Of a DNA stretch of 64,000 nucleotides, positions 57,903 to 64,000 are shown piece by piece. The DNA is taken from NCBI GenBank assembly GCA_947652115.1, contig OX393562.1, positions 15,502,717 to 15,566,716 of the forward strand, in the 5' to 3' direction. The notes beneath the pieces are model-generated. The model was not told where the DNA came from. It did no database searches and was given only the letters and a program-made list of their open reading frames with translations. The position numbers and the translations under genes are program-made. Position 1 is the stretch's first letter. Each line of letters begins with the position of its first letter. The DNA comes from Blastomussa wellsi. Its lineage: Eukaryota > Cnidaria > Anthozoa > Scleractinia > Plerogyridae.

Positions 57903-58335
57903 AATTTTGTATAGGCCTAGGTGTGTGCCACAAAGGTTCTTAAACTCTGGCCCTATTTAAGGATAACGAAAACGGAATTTGATATCCTATTTAAGGACCA
58001 AACCCGAAAAATAACACCCCTTTTCAAGAAAAAACTCAGAAAGGTTAAGCGGGTCAACGTTTTGTCGTTCCGTAACGTTTTCAGTTTGACACACCGTTTC
58101 TTTTTCGTTTAGCATGTTGTTTACGCACTGCAAATTGCAAAATAGCCACACAAAAAACTATTTAGGTACCCTATCTAAGGATCACACCGTGAAAAATGCA
58201 AAAAGAACTAAAACTGACACCCTATTTCAGGACCGAGAACCTCGAAAAACCATGCCCTGTCCCGCGGCACATACCTATATAGCCCATATATGGGGTACCG
58301 CCCCCTGGGTGCTGAGAAAACAGAAAAGAATACAC
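57903..58335 (+). repeat. Degenerate 'CCCTATYTAAGGA' tandem repeat
   Basis: CCCTATTTAAGGATAACG, TATCCTATTTAAGGACCAA, CCCTATCTAAGGATCACA and CCCTATTTCAGGACCG recur at about 40-140 base spacing, ending ATGGGGTACCGCCCCCTGGG. The open frames across it (57921-58112, 58114-58347) reflect the repeat, not a gene. Confidence 0.65.
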
Positions 58336-58359
58336 AAACAGCGGTGATAAACATTTTAA

Positions 58360-61300
58360 GAAAATTCATTTTATGAACTTGACTTTGACGTTTCGTATGC
58401 TAGTCAACATACATTTTCAAAAGTGTGACCGTTAAAATTGGAGAAGCTATTTATACTAGCTGTAACAATGGGGGTTGGAACCTAGACAGAGAACATCTGC
58501 AGTATAAATTTTAAAACGTTTCAAACGGAAACTGGCTGTCAAGCTGTCAAATGACACAATGGAAAAGCTGTCCTAATAAAGTAAAAGCTTTTCACTACTG
58601 ACATTGTCGACATTCAATGCTTGCTGTAACTCCTGAATAAACAAGGTCTCCTTACAATGGTAGTCACTGACTAACGCATTGCGGATTTTTTAGAGAAACT
58701 GAGCGGATTCGCGGATTTCGAAAATGAAGTGGATCGCGGATTAACTGATAATTTTGGTTCTACATGTCCTGACGCTCGATCGATCGGACCGCGGACACTT
58801 GGAGTAGTTTGGGTCAAGGATCTTTTGTCGATATACATATAAAGTGGTCACAGATTCGCGTACCCCTATTCACCCCCCTCGGGAAACTAAGCACATGAAT
58901 CCCCTCACAACCAAACTCGGGAAAATGTTTAGCAGACATCGATTAAATGTTATGACTCCACTAAAACCGCCAAACGCAATTTGCTTTTAAGATCTGATAA
59001 ACATGAAATGGTCAGTTTAGACAACTTAAGTGTGTTGATTCGCTTAATATTGTTTTAGGGTACAGTAGGTGGTTGTGGAGATATTTTGTTGAAGTTGAGC
59101 CTGCGATAATATATTCTTTTGTAAAGACAACATGCGAACGAGGCGAAAGGGTCAAAACATCGGACAACACAATGCACAATGACCCGTTAGCCTCGTTTGT
59201 ATGTCAAACCGCTGACAACTTCAATAAGAGCCATTCTATTTGATCAGTTATTTTAGTCATAACCGACTCTCTGTTTCTGGAGTACTGCTGTCTGAAAATA
59301 AATTCTTTTAAACTTTTTTTAATGAGATTTTTTGACACAGCGGCCTTGAGATAAAATATAAAACTCGTTTAAAACTTTAATCCTCTTTTCGAAGAGAGAT
59401 CGGTTCTGTGACTTTCACTAACCCAGTAATTCAGTTTCCCCTGAGGTGAAAATAGCGTGCCAGATTATTCCATAAAACAAAGCAGGGAGGCATCGCTTGT
59501 ATAATAAAATAAAATATTTGTTGTTTTTTCCACTTTAAATAGAGAACATTTCAAATGAAAATTCGATGATATTTATCTTTTGATAATAAAACCCTTATAT
59601 CCCTTAATTTGGGAAGCGGAAGACATCTACTTCGTTGATTAAGCCTACTAGACAACCAAAATACTGAATTATTGAACACATTTCCGCTCACGATCATGTA
59701 AATATATATGCGGGTCAATTTTTTCTCGTCTCGAGCTCAGCTTCGATCAGCTATCAGCTTTGGCGCCGGGCGAGGCTTTAAGGCACATTGATGCGAGCTT
59801 CAACAACCGAAAAACTGAAATTAACCAGGTGAGAGTTTTAGTAGAACAGATCGTAACGAAACAGTTTTCAGGACTCACAATTTCTTATGTTGTTTTGTGT
59901 GCTAAACATGAGGGCTATGACAATTGTATTTGAGACATTAACAATGTTTCAAAATTGTTAGCTACCATCCGCCAGAAAACATCTCGATTTTAAAATGCGT
60001 TGTTGATACATGAAAGTACTGAGACAATCACATTCATCGCAGAGCGTTACACACAAACACCCATTGTAAGACGGATTCAGTTCAAGTCCACTGTCGAAGG
60101 GAATGGTCGAAAATTTTCCCTGTTTTTCGAGCAAGAAAATTAAGATAGATATTTTAACCTGTTATAACGGGCAACACGAGTTGCACATTTACTTTTCGTA
60201 CGCACGACCTGTGGAAAATATTTACAAGTATTTAAATATAATAAAGAAAAAACATGCCAGAAGGCGATTTTTGGCTAATAACCGAAAGAAAAAGCGAGAT
60301 TTATAGCTAAATAAACATGATTGTAATAATACGCACTTTCTATCAAACACTGGCAGTTGTTATTGAACATGGGAAGAAAGCGTCACCAAGTTACTAGTCA
60401 AACACTTGCAAAAACATGAAAGCAAACAGTCTTGGAGTTGCCGAGTGTGGGCCGATTATTAACTGGCGCTCTCAGGCCTGCTCTCATCTGTCTTAGAATC
60501 AATATTCGTGCAGTGATCCTTTGCTGGCGCGTTTGTTTTGCCCAAAGCTAGAAAAAAAATTAAGAAGGTGATTTGTCAGGGTTGATTTCACAGTAGGTTT
60601 GCTCTGACAATTTCTTAGACCATTGGTGTGTTTAGAAAGGTGATGTCACGCGACGATTTTTAACGACGATTCTTACGGACCATTAGATTATTGATGGGGG
60701 GGGGGGGGGGGGGGGGTTTGCATGAATTTTAGCTGCTTGATATTTTTTTAGCCTTCCAGCCCTGCAAGATTTTGTTTTTAATCTCCGTGTCCTGGCAGGA
60801 TATTTTTTCCAAGCTCGGAACTTTTAAACGCAGGTTGCATACTATGTATATTTATATTACAAATATTCATAGCAAGTGTTTCGGAAAGCTCCAATGGGGG
60901 CGGTGAGAGAGAGACCCTGGAAACGAGGTTGGCATAGTAGTAGGAATTTGCATTTTAAAAGTTTGGTGTACTATTAGATTTAATTCTTCTCCCTTCAAGT
61001 CCTGCTTTCGAAGTATATTGCCCTTTAAAGCAATAACATAAAAAGTGTAAAGGCGCAAAAAAAAAATGCCAGGTTTTCTATGGAAACGAGTCCTGTCGCA
61101 TATTTTAATTGCAGTGTGCATTGAAACAAATGGCCTGACCCGCTTAAGATCACCAATACCAGAGAATACTTTTTTTAGAGATTTCATGAATAAGGGACTT
61201 CCAAGAGAGATTTTCGATATCGCAGCTGCAACTTCAGCGCGACAAAAAATGCAAATTGAAATCTGAAAGATGCTGCAATGATCACTTCCGGAAAATGTTT

Positions 61301-63480
61301 CATGTTACAGCATTTCTTAATAGGCACGACTTGAGTTTCGGTCCTTCAGTGGACCTCATCGACCAATATTCTGAGAGCGTTCTAACTGACAACTGTAACT
61401 GAACCAATAGTGTCAATGTCGTTTCAATCCGTACTAAATTGTGTTTGTTCAGAAGGCTATTTTTCGCATTTTTGACCATGGAAGGCCTTGAAGGTCTCTT
61501 CAGACGGCCAAACGATGGCTGTTCTCAGCTCTACGAAAGTCGTGTCTCATATTGCTGACTGAATCATTTGTACAGAAAAGGTTTATTTAGATCTCAACGC
61601 CATTTTTAATAATTATCTTCATTTGTACTTCCCAGCATCCAGATCATCAGTTTCACACATGTTTTCATAATTTTAGCAGGACACCAATGCAGTATGGCAT
61701 GCCTCTCCTGTTCGTTCTATTTCAGAATTCCTTCCCCTTTATAACTGTTGCCAGGCTTGGGAACATTGCTGCTCGATATTTTTTCTTCAAAACAGTTCTG
61801 CTCGAATTCCTTTTAAGACGAGGAAAAGCGCATGCTCGATGTTTTTTTTTGGGGGGATTTGTCCAGCCCCCCCCCCCTCCCCCCACCCTCCCATCAATAA
61901 TCTTGTGGTCCGCCCCTGGTCTAATGGCAGCGATTTTTAATCCTTGTTTAGCCAGACGACTATTAAACGCAACATTTTTGCAACAACCTGTGACCAAAAG
62001 AAAAGCGGGCTCGGGGGAGGAGATTGCGAAACATCATTTTGCCGGAGCATGCGTACTCGGCTCGAGTGCGTGCTACTACAACGCGATGTTACACGAACCA
62101 ACTCCAACAACGATTCGGGCAACAATGTTGCAGGTTTCTGACTCAGCTTCAAATTACTGCAACATTTTGCCGCAACAAAACGTTGCGTCCGTCACCGCAT
62201 GTCACACGACGACGACGACTTTGCGTTTAAAATGGTCGTCGTCCCGTGTAACATGATCAGATATCTTTTTTCGATGAGTTTGGTGAGTTTGAAAACATGC
62301 TTCAGTGAAACGAAATAGGGAGAAGTCTCCGACGAAATGAAAAAAAAAAAACGAAATCGTCCTGAAAATGTTGAATAATATCTCTTCTACCTCCACACAT
62401 TTCCAATCTTTAAATTTGATTGTCCTGAAAATGTCGTCATGAAGACTTCACTAGTTAAATTTTGGCCTGTTTATGCATAATCAAATCCAGAATGGTACTG
62501 AACGAACGTAAGGCTTACGCTAATTACGAATAATAAATTTAAACAAATAAATAATTACGCTGTCCTTTCGTGACCCACTTTTTCTCCTAAGGCTTTTAGT
62601 TTTCCGTCCCCCAAAACAGTCAGGACTTAATTATTTCTCTCAGCGAGATTTGTGTAGATCCTCCTTTTATATACTCAAACTATTTTATCCCGTCGGCATA
62701 AGGAATATGTTTGTAATAAAATAAACGCTCATCTCTCGATTATTTTCCTTAAAATGTTCAAGAGCCAATCAAAAGAAATGCGGTTATATATGTAGCCAAA
62801 TAATTAATCTATAGTCAACTCACGCAGAATATAAAAAAAGCACCAACCCATACATCAAAATGATATATTTTCACGTGAACAAAAAATAGCGTTTTAGATC
62901 GTCTAACAGATTGCTCGGTACTTTCAGAGACGGGTTATCTTTCAGAAGGTTGTATGACAAAAAGGACAGTACATTACAGTTGCCTTCAGGCAATTTTCAA
63001 TTCAGTTTAAGCCAGTATGTATATATTGTTCCGACTCGGTAAGTACAACACTTTGATTTTTACCCGAATTTGTTTTCTACACGTTTTCTCGATAACAGGA
63101 AGTCTAGTCAAGTTTTTAATACAGGGCGTATGCTAGGTACATGTAAAAACGAAAGAAAGCATTCGCTCGTTTTACCGGGGCACAACACAAGGCGATTATC
63201 GCCAACATGATTGAAATCAAATTCTTCGATCTCCATGGAGTAAACATAATTGTATACCCAATAGGAAGCAACTTCGCATAACATATACTGATTTACAAAC
63301 GCCATACACATGAAGAGAGAGAAATTTTGCCTTTGAAGCAACAGCAAAACGTAAGTAATTAATTTAACCTGCACATAACCCCGGCTGTCTGCCATCTGTT
63401 TATAATCCATGCAGTACAGGCCTTTACTGGCGAAAAATTGCTCATTTTGCCCATTCACCAGGGAGTAATCTTACGAGCCA
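58360..63480. other. 5.1 kb upstream of DOCK, mostly repeats, no confirmed gene
   Basis: Contents noted: a segment with ACGTTTCGTATGCTAGTCAA at 58387 that looks like another Penelope/foldback-type terminus; GCGGATT-rich repeats at 58680-58742; a possible TATA-led transcript start near 59700; a G21 run at 60697-60717; a C-rich run at 61867-61890; and a GCAACA/TGTTGC-rich repeat at 61925-62230 that creates a spurious 189-codon frame (61687-62256). No DOCK first exon was recognised. Confidence 0.5.
59700..59828 (+). promoter_or_regulatory. Possible TATA-containing promoter and short first exon
   Basis: AATATATATGCGGG at 59700 is followed about 35-60 bases later by CAGCTTCGATCAGC and GGCGCCGGGCGAGG, then an ATG at 59791 (MRASTTEKLKLT) running 12 codons to a donor-like AACCAG|GTGAGAG. 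All elements are weak by themselves; orientation is opposite to DOCK. Confidence 0.2.
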
Positions 63481-63525
63481 TCGGCGAATCAGCTGGCAAG
63501 AATTCTAGAATATTTTCGAGTCTCT

Positions 63526-63612
63526 ATGTCGGCGGGGCCTTGGCACGAGAAACGTCGAAACGCTCTTTCACTTGCAAACGCGGAAGTTGATTGGTGTCCC
63601 CACGGAGTAGAG
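63526..63612 (+). CDS. Possible first coding exon of a plus-strand neighbour gene, partial
   Basis: ATG at 63526 opens 29 codons (begins MSAGPWHEKRRNA, ends DWCPHGVE) that stop exactly at a consensus donor GAG|GTAAGTAAG. The stretch is more CpG-rich than its surroundings, as first exons often are. I do not recognise the product, and the following exon would be beyond the window. Confidence 0.35.
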
Positions 63613-64000
63613 GTAAGTAAGCATTAAGCAAAGAAAACCTGGCTACTTCTCTCCTTACTCACGACCCTAGCCTCTCTGTCGTCTCTTGACCTTGTTCACT
63701 AGGCCTTGTTCCTAGCCTGAATTTTCTGGTCTTCTCATCTGAGCCAAACGGTACAGATCTAATATTCTCTACCGAGTAAAACTTATCACAGTACGCCGTT
63801 TGAAACTATAGTTATCTTAATCGCGACATATCTACTGATTTAACGGCGATTTTTTGTCATGAAATTGCAGCTATTCATACTAACTAAATCGAATTTCTAT
63901 TGGACTTTTTGGTGATTTTCACTTCTTCTTGCTATTCTAGACGTTGGTAGTTGTCAGTAAATGTAGAATGAAAATAGTTCCATTATTCAGTATTTGCGTA

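Noticed and set aside
61687..62256. 189-codon plus-strand open frame, longest outside DOCK and Harbinger
   Set aside because: It runs through a poly-C tract (polyproline) and a GCAACA/TGTTGC repeat; there is no domain, and overlapping frames exist on both strands.
63108..63458. 116-codon minus-strand frame at the right edge as DOCK exon 1
   Set aside because: No SH3 lead-in sequence, no donor in the needed phase, and composition like the surrounding non-coding DNA.

Overview
The window is eukaryotic, intron-rich, A+T-rich animal DNA. Splice-bounded exons of an animal signalling gene and the mix of mobile elements (PIF/Harbinger, Penelope-type hairpins, several tRNA-derived SINE families, TTAA-flanked MITEs) fit a cnidarian, most likely an anthozoan such as a stony coral. 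That placement is inference; no ribosomal or mitochondrial marker is present.

One host gene fills most of the window on the minus strand, from 55167 down to 6796. It is a DOCK-A family gene (DOCK1/2/5; Drosophila myoblast city, C. elegans CED-5), a Rac guanine-nucleotide exchange factor. I could place 44 consecutive coding exons, about 3.8 kb and 1270 codons, with matching reading phase at every junction. They run from the second coding exon (SH3 domain) through the N-terminal helical/C2-like region, the PI(3,4,5)P3-binding DHR-1 domain and the long armadillo-like scaffold into the start of the catalytic DHR-2 domain. The short first coding exon was not found to the right, and the rest of DHR-2 plus the C-terminal proline-rich tail lie beyond base 1.

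Nearly everything else is transposable-element material in the introns and flanks. 1258-4415 is a complete PIF/Harbinger transposon with intact, convergently oriented Myb/SANT and DDE transposase genes. 5605-5812, 31566-31700 and 46951-47175 are Penelope-type palindromes containing hammerhead-ribozyme-like cores. 15532-16152 and 43267-43855 are two copies of a TTAA-flanked MITE. 28627-30861 is a degenerate non-LTR retrotransposon inserted inside a tandem SINE array. 37481-39342 is a TA-flanked Tigger/pogo-like element. Other entries are a hAT-like repeat (35709-36052), long foldback elements, and four kinds of tRNA-derived SINE. A roughly 94-bp minisatellite (18362-19058) has grown out of the splice acceptor of a DOCK exon.

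The region right of 55167 (about 9 kb) holds mostly repeats. It also holds three weak plus-strand gene-start or exon candidates (57152, 59791, 63526) that could belong to a neighbouring gene. No bacterial-type operons, CRISPR arrays or genuine standalone tRNA/rRNA genes were seen.
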